From an uncultured Clostridium sp. (lineage in GTDB: Bacteria; Bacillota; Clostridia; TANB77; CAG-508), in contig CANEFU010000046.1 of the NCBI GenBank assembly GCA_947426875.1, forward strand, positions 1 through 8,200: 8,200 bases of DNA, in the 5' to 3' direction. The position numbers and the translations under genes were made by a program. The notes under the pieces were generated by a model, which did not search any database, was not told the DNA's origin, and saw nothing but the letters and a program-made list of their open reading frames with translations. Positions 1 through 6,355 of the stretch are shown piece after piece; position 1 is the stretch's first letter; every line of letters starts with the position of its first letter.

Positions 1-951
1 AGTATAAAAAAATTCATAGCCAATAGTAATAAATATGTAATCATAGCTGTAATAGGAGTAATTGTACCATTATTACTAGGAGCAATATGCAGTTTAATCT
101 ATGTACAAAATTTAAAAACAAATTTATTCTTTGGAGCAGTAATAACAGCGACATCAGTAAGTATTACAGTAGAAACTTTAATTGAGATGAAAAAAATAAA
201 ATCAAGTGTAGGATTAGCAATATTAGGAGCTGGCGTAGTTGATGATATAATAGGAATAGTATTTTTAACTATTATTATGAATAGTGGCAATCTACAAATA
301 ACAACATTTACCATTATGATATTAAAAATATTATTATTCTTTGTCATGGCTATAATATTAGGATTACTATTATTTAAAGTGTTTGAAAAAATAGAAGAAA
401 AAGATAAAAAAACAGAACAAATGCCAACCTATTCCATAGCATTTGCATTAATATTAGCTTATATAGCAGAAAGGCTAGGAGTTAGTGGGATAATTGGTGC
501 ATATATAGCTGGATTAGTAATCGGAAATACAGAAAAAGGAAGAAAAGTACGAGGAAAAATAGATTTAGTAGTACACATGATATTTTCTCCCATCTTTTTC
601 GCAAGTGTAGGATTAAACTTAACAACATTAAGCTTTAGTAAACCAGTATGGCTATTTATTATTCTATTTACAGTGGTAACCGTAGTTAGCAAAATAATAG
701 GAAATGGATTAGGTGCTAAGATATGTGGTTATCCAAAAGAAAAAGCAATTCAAATTGGAATAGGTATGGCAACAAGAGGAGAAGTTGCACTTATTATTGC
801 AGATGAAGCGAAAAAGATAAATTTAATCAATGAAGAAGTGTTTTCAATTGTTATTATAACAGTTATGTTAGTAACACTTATAACACCAGTATTATTGCAT
901 TATAGTTTTAAAAAGAATAACCCAATAGAAGATGAAAAAGTAGTTGCCTAA
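1..951 (+). CDS. Cation/proton antiporter, CPA2 (NapA/KefB-like) family, 5' end outside window
   Basis: Integral membrane protein expected to exchange Na+ or K+ for H+ across the cytoplasmic membrane. The frame is open from base 1, so the true start lies upstream; 316 residues are visible. Family members usually have about 380-400, so roughly 70-80 N-terminal residues are missing. The whole visible part is hydrophobic helices with short loops. Seen directly: GAVITATSVSITVETL just before the ATG at 187, then VVDDIIGIV with the paired Asp at visible residues 81-82, the ion-binding pair of electrogenic CPA2 exchangers. A Lys in VVSKIIGNG (about visible residue 231) fits the conserved Lys of NapA, and ATRGEVALI (about 257-265) is the typical late-helix signature. 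The ATG at 187 is not the start, because conserved family sequence precedes it. There is no C-terminal TrkA-N domain, so this is a short, NapA-like form. The transported ion cannot be told from sequence. Confidence 0.93.
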   Translation, partial: SIKKFIANSNKYVIIAVIGVIVPLLLGAICSLIYVQNLKTNLFFGAVITATSVSITVETLIEMKKIKSSVGLAILGAGVVDDIIGIVFLTIIMNSGNLQITTFTIMILKILLFFVMAIILGLLLFKVFEKIEEKDKKTEQMPTYSIAFALILAYIAERLGVSGIIGAYIAGLVIGNTEKGRKVRGKIDLVVHMIFSPIFFASVGLNLTTLSFSKPVWLFIILFTVVTVVSKIIGNGLGAKICGYPKEKAIQIGIGMATRGEVALIIADEAKKINLINEEVFSIVIITVMLVTLITPVLLHYSFKKNNPIEDEKVVA

Positions 952-997
952 ATTTGCTTACAGGGAAGAAAAGATTATAAAAAAGGATAAAGTAAAA

Positions 998-1480
998 ATG
1001 AGAAAAGTATTAATTATATCAGCCTTTTCTGCTTTGGGAAAAACCTATTTAAGTCGTAAAAATAAGAAAGTATTAGATTTCGAGGCAAGTTTTTATAGAT
1101 GGCTCTATAAAGACGAAAATTTAGCAAAAGACGTTGAAAAAAGGAAGGGCGTAACAGATAGGATAGAAAATCCAGAATATCCACGAAATTATTTAAATGA
1201 TTTAGAAGAAAAAATGAAACAATATGATATCATATTAATAACACCTGAAAAAAGAATACGTGAAATGTTACAACAACGAAAAATAGAATACTTTTTGGCA
1301 TATCCAACAAAACCAGACTTTGTAGTAGAAAGAGCACTAAAAAGAGGGAACAATATGGCTTTTTCAAAAGGTTTAGAAAAAACATTTAAAGACTGGTATC
1401 CGAGCGAAGATGAAAAAGTATTATGGGTGGAAAAAGATGAGTATTTAGAAGACGTATTAATAAAAAATCACTTATATTAA
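998..1480 (+). CDS. Small P-loop nucleoside/nucleotide kinase-like protein, phage type
   Basis: A 160-residue soluble protein. A Walker A motif AFSALGKT (residues 9-16) follows a hydrophobic beta strand, and LDFEASFYRW (26-35) follows the next strand. The NPEYPRNY segment (58-65), a DIILITPEKRIREML stretch (77-91), a YP in the next strand (102-103) and ERALKRG (111-117) match, from memory, the order seen in small phage P-loop kinases. ERALKRG looks like a basic lid region. The substrate is unknown. The ATG at 998 was chosen because AAAAGGA lies 10 bases upstream. The frame could open at a TTG at 944, but that has no ribosome binding site and would overlap the antiporter gene. The gene follows the antiporter by 46 bases with no terminator, so read-through is likely. 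Its resemblance to phage genes beside a housekeeping transporter suggests a captured phage gene, but no other phage gene is present. Confidence 0.72.
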   Translation: MRKVLIISAFSALGKTYLSRKNKKVLDFEASFYRWLYKDENLAKDVEKRKGVTDRIENPEYPRNYLNDLEEKMKQYDIILITPEKRIREMLQQRKIEYFLAYPTKPDFVVERALKRGNNMAFSKGLEKTFKDWYPSEDEKVLWVEKDEYLEDVLIKNHLY

Positions 1481-1603
1481 TTAGATTTGCCAAAGTTGCC
1501 AAAAATTCCGGGTTTAAATGGCAAGTCATTTGTTTCATTATCTTAGCTATTATAAGTTTAGGAATTAATAGTAAATTATATAGAATGATAAAAGGAGATA
1601 ATT
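1481..1603. other. Intergenic spacer with a short repeated motif, no clear promoter
   Basis: This 123-base spacer separates the P-loop gene from the methyltransferase gene. TTGCCAAA occurs twice (1487-1494 and 1497-1504), and TGGCAA (1519-1524) is the inverted match to TTGCCA. A 6-base-pair hairpin with a 16-base loop is therefore possible, but no T-run follows, so it is not a convincing terminator. The first 45 bases are less AT-rich than the surroundings. TTAGGA (1558-1563) and TAGAAT (1581-1586), spaced 17, resemble a promoter, but initiation there would remove the ribosome binding site at 1591-1597. No promoter is called. Confidence 0.35.
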
Positions 1604-2512
1604 ATGCATCCTAAAATACCAGAATTTTTAAAAGAAATGTTAGAAAAGCAGTATGGAAAAGAAATGACAGAAAAAATCATAAAAGGGTATCAAGCGAAAA
1701 GAAATACAACTTTTCGTGTTAACACATTAAAGGCGAAAGTATCTGAAATAGAAGATATACTAATCGATAAAAAAATAGAATACGAAAAAGTAGAATGGAG
1801 CAAAGAGGCATTTATCTTAAGAAATGCTTCTGAAAAGGAGATTAGAGATTTAGAAGTCTATCAAGAAGGAAAAATCTATTTGCAAAGTTTATCTTCTATG
1901 TTACCACCTATTTTATTGCAACCGAAACAAGGAATGGATATATTGGATATGGCAGCAGCACCAGGAGGAAAGACAACGCAAATAGCAACGATTACTAATA
2001 ATAAAGCTAATATTACTGCTTGTGAGATGAATAAGATTCGAGCGGAACGATTGAAATATAACATAGAAAAACAAGGGGCTAATGTGTATGTTATGACACA
2101 AGACGCAAGAAAAATAGATGATTTTTTCTCCTTTGACCAAATTTTATTAGATGCACCATGTAGCGGAAGTGGAACCATTTGTATGCAAGATAGTAAATTA
2201 GAAAAAACATTTACGAAGAAGCTAATAGATAAATCAATAACATCACAAATGGCATTATTGAAAAAAGCAATTAATATACTAAAGCCAGGAAAAGAAATGA
2301 TATATTCTACATGCTCTATTTTAGCCTGTGAAAATGAAGAGGTTATTTCTAAAGTAAGGAAAGAGAAAAAAATAGAAATAATTCCAATAGAATTAGGTGC
2401 TATGTGCAAACTTCCCGTTCTTCCAACTAAAATAGAAGGCACACTATGTGTGTGCCCAAATGAATTATACGAAGGTTTCTTTATTGCTAAAATAAGAAAG
2501 ATAGGAGAGTAG
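1604..2512 (+). CDS. RsmB/NOP (NOL1/NOP2/Sun) family RNA 5-methylcytosine methyltransferase
   Basis: SAM-dependent enzyme expected to methylate C5 of a cytosine in rRNA or tRNA, in the cytoplasm. At 302 residues it holds an N-terminal RNA-binding region (about 1-105, including FRVNTLK at 37-43) and a Rossmann methyltransferase domain. Motifs seen: the SAM loop DMAAAPGGKTTQ (115-126); motif IV DAPCSGSG (183-190) with Cys186; and motif VI STCS (235-238) with Cys237, the catalytic nucleophile in this family. The C-terminal GFFIAKIRK strand (291-299) is typical. It lacks the C-terminal extension of full-length RsmF/YebU, which is about 450-480 residues, but short forms are common in Bacillota and nothing suggests truncation. 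AAAGGAG (1591-1597) lies 6 bases before the ATG. The next gene starts 4 bases after the stop, so the two are co-transcribed. The target base cannot be assigned. Confidence 0.93.
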   Translation: MHPKIPEFLKEMLEKQYGKEMTEKIIKGYQAKRNTTFRVNTLKAKVSEIEDILIDKKIEYEKVEWSKEAFILRNASEKEIRDLEVYQEGKIYLQSLSSMLPPILLQPKQGMDILDMAAAPGGKTTQIATITNNKANITACEMNKIRAERLKYNIEKQGANVYVMTQDARKIDDFFSFDQILLDAPCSGSGTICMQDSKLEKTFTKKLIDKSITSQMALLKKAINILKPGKEMIYSTCSILACENEEVISKVRKEKKIEIIPIELGAMCKLPVLPTKIEGTLCVCPNELYEGFFIAKIRKIGE

Positions 2513-2516
2513 AAAA

Positions 2517-3656
2517 ATGTACTATATTTACATGTTAAGATGTACAGATAATTCCATTTATACAGGAATTACTACAAATGTAGAACATAGAATGAAGGAA
2601 CATTTCAGTAAGAAGAATTGTGCTAAATATACTCGTAGTCATACAGCTGAGAAGCTAGAATGTGTGTGGGAAACAAAAGATAAAGTATTAGCATCTAAAT
2701 TGGAATATCAAATAAAAAAATTGACAAAACCTCAAAAAGAGAAATTAATTAGGGAAAATAATTTAGAAGAAATGTTTTTGGATAAGATAAATATAAATCA
2801 GTACAAATTACATAAAAGTATAGAAGAGCAAATGCAGGAATGGATAAATCAATTTGATGGAAATGTTAGCCTGTATGCAAGTGATGAGTATCATAATGAG
2901 ATACGAATTAACGAGAATACGGTTGTTGAAGCGGCAAGTTGTATAAAATTATTTATTTTAATTGAATATTATAGACAAATTTTAAAACAAGAGAAAGCAA
3001 GAGAAGATATATTGACTTATGACTATTCTAATGATTATGTGGAAGATGGAAGTGGTTTAATTCAATTTTTGGAAGATGGATTACAACTTTCCTCTAAAAA
3101 CATGGCAATCCTAATGATGATTATTAGTGATAATATAGCAACCAATAAAATGATAGAATATCTAGGCTTTGAGCAAATTAATCACACCATTAAAGAACTT
3201 GGATATAAAAATACAGAGCTAATTGCTAAAAAATTAGATTTCAATCAATATAAAACACTTGGAAAAACTACTGCTTATGAATATGCAATGCTTTATAAAC
3301 AATTATTAAAAAAAGAAATATTAACAGCAGATATTTGTGAAGAAATAATAGAAATATTATCCCATCAAAAGAAAAATGAAATGTTAGTAAGGAAATTACC
3401 AATTGAGGATAAGACCATTATTAAATATATTGCGTCAAAAAGCGGAGGGCTAGGTAGTGAAGAGGTAGAGATAACAAATTGTAGGAATGATGGTGGTATA
3501 GTTGCTACAAAATTTGGTGATTATATTGTAAGTATCTTTATAAATCATTTTTCGGATTATCATTTTTACCAAGACAATCCAACTATTTTATTAGGTGCAG
3601 AAATGAATAAAATATTATTTGAAAATTTTAAAAAGAATGAGGGAAAATTGAAATAA
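2517..3656 (+). CDS. Fusion of GIY-YIG (UPF0213/YhbQ-like) nuclease domain and class A beta-lactamase-like serine hydrolase domain
   Basis: A 379-residue protein with two domains in one uninterrupted frame. Residues 1-80 form a GIY-YIG module of the YhbQ/UPF0213 type: YIY (3-5), YTG (15-17), Arg25, and Glu63 in SKLEYQIKKL, the usual positions of the catalytic Arg and metal-binding Glu. Residues about 100-375 form a penicillin-recognising serine hydrolase domain with all three boxes: SxxK as SCIK (141-144), SDN (204-206) and KSG (308-310). The class A omega-loop Glu166 is not evident; the matching stretch reads KKLDFNQYK (238-246). Efficient antibiotic hydrolysis is therefore doubtful. No signal peptide or membrane segment precedes either domain, so the product should be cytoplasmic, which is odd for a domain family that usually works on the cell wall. 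Shine-Dalgarno AGGAGAG (2503-2509) lies inside the end of the upstream methyltransferase gene, so translation is likely coupled. Domain calls are firm; the combined function is unknown. Confidence 0.85.
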   Translation: MYYIYMLRCTDNSIYTGITTNVEHRMKEHFSKKNCAKYTRSHTAEKLECVWETKDKVLASKLEYQIKKLTKPQKEKLIRENNLEEMFLDKININQYKLHKSIEEQMQEWINQFDGNVSLYASDEYHNEIRINENTVVEAASCIKLFILIEYYRQILKQEKAREDILTYDYSNDYVEDGSGLIQFLEDGLQLSSKNMAILMMIISDNIATNKMIEYLGFEQINHTIKELGYKNTELIAKKLDFNQYKTLGKTTAYEYAMLYKQLLKKEILTADICEEIIEILSHQKKNEMLVRKLPIEDKTIIKYIASKSGGLGSEEVEITNCRNDGGIVATKFGDYIVSIFINHFSDYHFYQDNPTILLGAEMNKILFENFKKNEGKLK

Positions 3657-3663
3657 TATAAGT

Positions 3664-3693
3664 AAAAAGTTAGAAATTAATCTAACTTTTTTT
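3664..3693. terminator. Bidirectional intrinsic terminator between convergent genes
   Basis: AAAAAGTTAGA (3664-3674) and TCTAACTTTTT (3681-3691) are perfect 11-base inverted repeats around a 6-base loop, followed by a T-run to 3693. The A-run on the left provides a U-run for transcripts from the other side. The element lies between the 3' ends of the fusion gene (+) and the coat gene (-), 5-8 bases from each, and can serve both. Confidence 0.85.
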
Positions 3694-3698
3694 ATGAA

Positions 3699-4253
3699 TT
3701 AGTTTAAAGGAATGGTATTATAAATACTAGCAATACTACCAGTTTGCTCTCCAGTAGAAACAATAATTGGATAATAATTATGTTTAGCCATCCATTCATA
3801 AATTTCGTAAGAGTGATTACAACTCATAGTATAAGCATCTTTTAAAAATTGTCTCAAATTAGGATTGGTAACTTCCATAGAAGAGATAGCATATTCTTTT
3901 CCTGCTCTTTTTAAGGTTAAAAAATAAGATAATGCAATTTCTCTATCTGTTAGTGTAGTAACATTTGTGTTTACTGTTATAGGCGTAGCCGATTTTGTTT
4001 CATTGACATCTTCCGAAAAAATAGAAGTATTTAGTTGAGGAACATTTAATTTGCCAGTAGCAGTACTCACATCTTTTACAAATTCTACTTTCCTATTATA
4101 ATCTTCAATATGAATAGGAAAATGGGTATTTAGTAAAGACTTTAATTCTTCATCTGTGACTTGATTTTTAAATAGCGACATACAAGTAATGGTGTTGACA
4201 CAACTTGTAATTAATTCATTTAAATAACTTAATTCGCATATTGTTAATTTCAA
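3699..4253 (-). CDS. CotF-like spore coat protein
   Basis: A 184-residue protein assigned to the CotF coat family, whose members sit in the spore coat. The C-terminal part, LTDREIALSYFLTLKRAGKEY (split here for reading: LTDREIALSY at 101-110, then FLTLKRAGKEY to 121), followed by a helix to NPNLRQFLKDAY and ending in MAKHNYYPI, fits the ferritin-like helical bundle of that family. An N-terminal helical region (1-60) with several Cys (6, 18, 24) is joined to it by a Ser/Thr/Asn-rich linker (about 72-100). The start is TTG at 4253, because GGAGGTGAT lies 4 bases upstream. The frame extends to 4463, but the extra residues are hydrophobic, overlap the divergent gene and have no ribosome binding site. 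A sigma-E/K-like promoter lies 26-55 bases upstream of the start. It is transcribed alone, convergent with the fusion gene. Confidence 0.85.
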   Translation of the reverse strand: MKLTICELSYLNELITSCVNTITCMSLFKNQVTDEELKSLLNTHFPIHIEDYNRKVEFVKDVSTATGKLNVPQLNTSIFSEDVNETKSATPITVNTNVTTLTDREIALSYFLTLKRAGKEYAISSMEVTNPNLRQFLKDAYTMSCNHSYEIYEWMAKHNYYPIIVSTGEQTGSIASIYNTIPLN

Positions 4254-4257
4254 TAAA

Positions 4258-4266
4258 ATCACCTCC
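4258..4266 (-). promoter_or_regulatory. Ribosome binding site that fixes the coat gene TTG start
   Basis: On the minus strand GGAGGTGAT is a near-perfect match to the anti-Shine-Dalgarno sequence, 4 bases before TTG. No in-frame ATG lies close enough to use it: the first internal ATG is 24 codons downstream. Confidence 0.85.
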
Positions 4267-4278
4267 AAGTTATATAAA

Positions 4279-4308
4279 ATAGTATGACCAATTTCTCGAG
4301 AATTATGA
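4279..4308 (-). promoter_or_regulatory. Candidate sporulation (sigma-E/sigma-K type) promoter of the coat gene
   Basis: On the minus strand TCATAATT (4308-4301) is followed after 14 bases by CATACTAT (4286-4279). The second element matches the CATACA-T/CATA---T type -10 of mother-cell sigma factors, and the first resembles the sigma-E -35 ATATT-like box. Initiation about 7 bases on would give a 5' leader of roughly 20 bases that just includes the Shine-Dalgarno. The promoter type fits the spore coat product. The choice between sigma-E and sigma-K cannot be made here. A palindrome TTCTCGAGAA (4293-4302) lies mostly in the spacer and overlaps the edge of the -35 box. Confidence 0.6.
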
Positions 4309-4316
4309 AAATAAGG

Positions 4317-4345
4317 TTTACTTTTTAGATAAACACTGATAAAAT
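4317..4345 (+). promoter_or_regulatory. Candidate vegetative promoter of the four-gene operon
   Basis: TTTACT (4317-4322), 17-base spacer, TAAAAT (4340-4345). Spacing is ideal and each hexamer is one or two bases from consensus. Initiation near 4352 would leave a leader of about 59 bases before the ATG at 4411. In such AT-rich DNA chance matches are common, so this is a moderate call. Confidence 0.45.
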
Positions 4346-4410
4346 TATGAAATAACAAGAGAAAATAGAAAGCCAATTGATATCTTATAAAAAAGAAAGG
4401 AGAATATAAG

Positions 4411-5388
4411 ATGGAAAAAGACAAAACAATTGAACTTTCACGAAGGATAAATGGATGTAACAATAATATAGGAGAAGACTATTTAAGAGAAAGTGTGGAT
4501 TGGGCAATAGAAACAAATGACCCTTATGTGATATGTGATTTTGTTGAGAATGTAGAAACATGTCATACAAAAGAATATATTAAGATGTTTGAAGATGCTA
4601 TTATTTCAATAGGGGATATTGTACATATCTATGAATTTATGTTTTTATTGAATGACTTAAATGTAAAATGTTTTGATAGAAAAAGATTCGAAGAAATTAT
4701 TAAAAATAGTGGTAATCCAAAATTAATGTTATACTGTCTAGGATTTGTAGAGGGAATTGATAAAGAAAGTATGCTTCAAGCATTGTATAGGACTAAAAAT
4801 GCAAAATATATTGAGCTTTTATCTACTAGTGAAGACTATGAAGAAATTAAGGTAAGTGAGCGCCCAGAATATGTAGAACAACTGAGAATAGCAAAAGAAT
4901 ATAATTATTTTCCTGAAAGTTTAGAGGAATTTAAAAGCGAGAGTGAAAAAGAGATAGATATTCAAGATTTAAAATTTCAAGTGACTAATTTTGAAAGCAA
5001 AAATCAAGAACAAAAAAGAAAAAAGGCATATCTTATAAATGAACTAGCAAATTATATGGAATATTTAATGGAATATCATACAGAAAAATATGATGAAGAA
5101 GCTTTAGGAGAAGATATTAATTTTTTAGGTAAGAAAGAAGCAGAAATCATTGATGATGAACCGTTACATGCGTATGAATTTATAGCTTCTGTTGAAACAG
5201 AGGAAAAAGGAGCAATTGTAGATAAAATTGTAAGAAAAAATCAACCTAAATTTTTACACTATTGTTTGGAATACGTACCAAATTTATCTGAAAAAACGGA
5301 AGAAAAGTTAAAAAAAGCTTTAGAAAAGAGCAAACATCCTAGATATAAAATACAAGAAGATAAAAATCAGGGGGATAGAGTATGTTAG
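4411..5388 (+). CDS. Unrecognised alpha-helical repeat protein
   Basis: A 325-residue soluble protein, very rich in Glu and Lys, with no signal peptide, membrane segment or catalytic motif that I can see. I do not recognise a named family. It contains degenerate repeats of about 35-40 residues. Units begin with phrases such as TNDPYVICDFVENV (35-48), IGDIVHIYEFMFLL (67-80), SGNPKLMLYCLGFV (100-113), DDEPLHAYEFIASV (248-261) and KNQPKFLHYCLEYV (276-289), each followed by an amphipathic helix ending near FEDAI, FEEII or LQAL. This looks like a HEAT/TPR-like solenoid in two blocks, about 28-140 and 244-312. A charged region rich in predicted helix (about 170-243) joins them. A protein-binding scaffold is the simplest guess. 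AAAGGAG (4396-4402) lies 8 bases before the ATG. The stop overlaps the start of the next gene by 7 bases, so the two products are probably made together. Confidence 0.75.
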   Translation: MEKDKTIELSRRINGCNNNIGEDYLRESVDWAIETNDPYVICDFVENVETCHTKEYIKMFEDAIISIGDIVHIYEFMFLLNDLNVKCFDRKRFEEIIKNSGNPKLMLYCLGFVEGIDKESMLQALYRTKNAKYIELLSTSEDYEEIKVSERPEYVEQLRIAKEYNYFPESLEEFKSESEKEIDIQDLKFQVTNFESKNQEQKRKKAYLINELANYMEYLMEYHTEKYDEEALGEDINFLGKKEAEIIDDEPLHAYEFIASVETEEKGAIVDKIVRKNQPKFLHYCLEYVPNLSEKTEEKLKKALEKSKHPRYKIQEDKNQGDRVC

Positions 5389-5990
5389 AAAACATAGAAG
5401 TTCTATGCCATAGTAGCATAAAAATACACAAACAAAAGGTAATATATATAGACCCTTTTAAAATAGACAAAAATTATAAGGATGCCGATATTATCTTTAT
5501 AACACATAATCATTACGACCATTATTCAGAAGAAGACATTGATAAAATAAAAAAAGAGGATACGATTATCGTAGCTCCTGAAAGATTTAACCAAGATAAT
5601 ATCATTACAGTAGAACCTAATAAGAAATATACAGTCGAAGGGATAAAGTTTGAAACCATACCAGCTTATAATACGAATAAACCATTCCATCCAAAAGAAA
5701 AAGCTTGGGTAGGATATATCCTAGAGATAGAGGGCAATCAATATTATATTGCTGGAGATACCGATATCACAGAAGAAAATAAAAAAGTTAAATGTGATGT
5801 TGCTTTTGTACCAGTTGGTGGAACCTATACAATGGACTCTAAAGAAGCGGCAATGCTAGTCAATGAAATAAAACCCAAAATAGCAGTACCAATTCATTAT
5901 GGAAGTATTGTGGGAGCCAAACAAGATGCGATGGAGTTTTCAAAATTAGTACATCCAGAAATAAAATGTGAAATTTTAATAAAAGGATAG
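5382..5990 (+). CDS. MBL-fold metallo-hydrolase (UlaG/UPF0173-like)
   Basis: A 202-residue cytoplasmic hydrolase of the metallo-beta-lactamase fold. Metal-binding residues seen: THNHYDH (41-47), giving H42, H44, D46 and H47; GDTD (125-128) with D126; and PIHYGS (170-175) with H172. This is the full di-metal set of the UlaG/UPF0173-like branch. The PFHPKEKAWVGYIL segment (101-114) is also typical of that branch. The length is near the short end for the family and the domain looks complete. The substrate is unknown; relatives act on phosphoesters, lactones or RNA, and there is no reason to call it an antibiotic resistance enzyme. The ATG at 5382 has AGGGGGA (5369-5375) 6 bases upstream and overlaps the end of the helical-repeat gene by 7 bases, indicating translational coupling. 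The next gene follows after 17 bases. Confidence 0.92.
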   Translation: MLENIEVLCHSSIKIHKQKVIYIDPFKIDKNYKDADIIFITHNHYDHYSEEDIDKIKKEDTIIVAPERFNQDNIITVEPNKKYTVEGIKFETIPAYNTNKPFHPKEKAWVGYILEIEGNQYYIAGDTDITEENKKVKCDVAFVPVGGTYTMDSKEAAMLVNEIKPKIAVPIHYGSIVGAKQDAMEFSKLVHPEIKCEILIKG

Positions 5991-6007
5991 AATAGGAAAA
6001 AGTAGAA

Positions 6008-6349
6008 ATGAGTAAAGAAGATATTATTGAATATTGTTTAACTTTAAAAGATACTTATAAAGATTATCCATTTTCAAATGACGAGGAATCGGTAACGATG
6101 AAGCATTTAAAAAACAATAAATGGTTTGCTTTGATTATGAGTGTAAAAAACAAAGTATACTTAAATGTTAAAACCATTCCAACTTATTCAGAATTATTAC
6201 GAAATTCATATGAATATATCATACCTGCCTATCATATGAACAAAGAGCATTGGAATACAATTATTATAAGTGATAAAGTAGATGCTTCTTTAGTAAAAGA
6301 ATTAATCGAGCAAAGTTATGAATTGACAAAAAATAATAGAAGGGGATAA
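6008..6349 (+). CDS. YjbR/MmcQ family protein (CyaY-like fold)
   Basis: A 113-residue protein of the YjbR/MmcQ family, whose members fold like CyaY and are often annotated as DNA-binding, with little functional proof. Signature regions seen: YPF (20-22), NNKWFALIM (36-44), YLNVKT (51-56), and the most conserved block IIPAYHMNKEHWNTI (71-85), followed by the usual C-terminal helix ending in SYELT (103-107). The length is normal for the family. AGGA (5994-5997) lies 10 bases before the ATG. It is the third gene of the operon that begins at 4411, with 17 bases before it and 6 after, so co-expression with the MBL hydrolase and flavodoxin genes is very likely. The role in this setting is unknown. 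Confidence 0.9.
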   Translation: MSKEDIIEYCLTLKDTYKDYPFSNDEESVTMKHLKNNKWFALIMSVKNKVYLNVKTIPTYSELLRNSYEYIIPAYHMNKEHWNTIIISDKVDASLVKELIEQSYELTKNNRRG

Positions 6350-6355
6350 ACAAGA

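Noticed and set aside
944..997. Longer start (TTG at 944) for the P-loop protein
   Set aside because: No Shine-Dalgarno, overlap with the antiporter gene, and the fold starts at MRKVLIISAF just after the ATG at 998.
1558..1586. Promoter TTAGGA-17-TAGAAT before the methyltransferase gene
   Set aside because: Transcription would begin at the ribosome binding site itself (1591-1597) and so lose it.
1876..2442. Long minus-strand open frame inside the methyltransferase gene
   Set aside because: It is the complement of conserved coding sequence, has no ribosome binding site, and its product resembles no family. Similar minus-strand frames at 99-347, 459-692, 4385-4570 and 7844-8101 were rejected for the same reason.
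4293..4302. Palindrome TTCTCGAGAA as an operator for both divergent promoters
   Set aside because: Only 10 bases, with no second copy nearby; chance is a fair explanation, though its position in the sporulation promoter spacer was noted.
4254..4463. N-terminal extension of the coat gene to an ATG at 4463
   Set aside because: It would overlap the divergent gene start at 4411, has no ribosome binding site, and reads as AT-rich hydrophobic filler; GGAGGTGAT marks the TTG at 4253.
5382..5990. MBL-fold protein as a beta-lactam resistance enzyme
   Set aside because: It has UlaG/UPF0173-type features and no signal peptide; the fold alone does not imply resistance.
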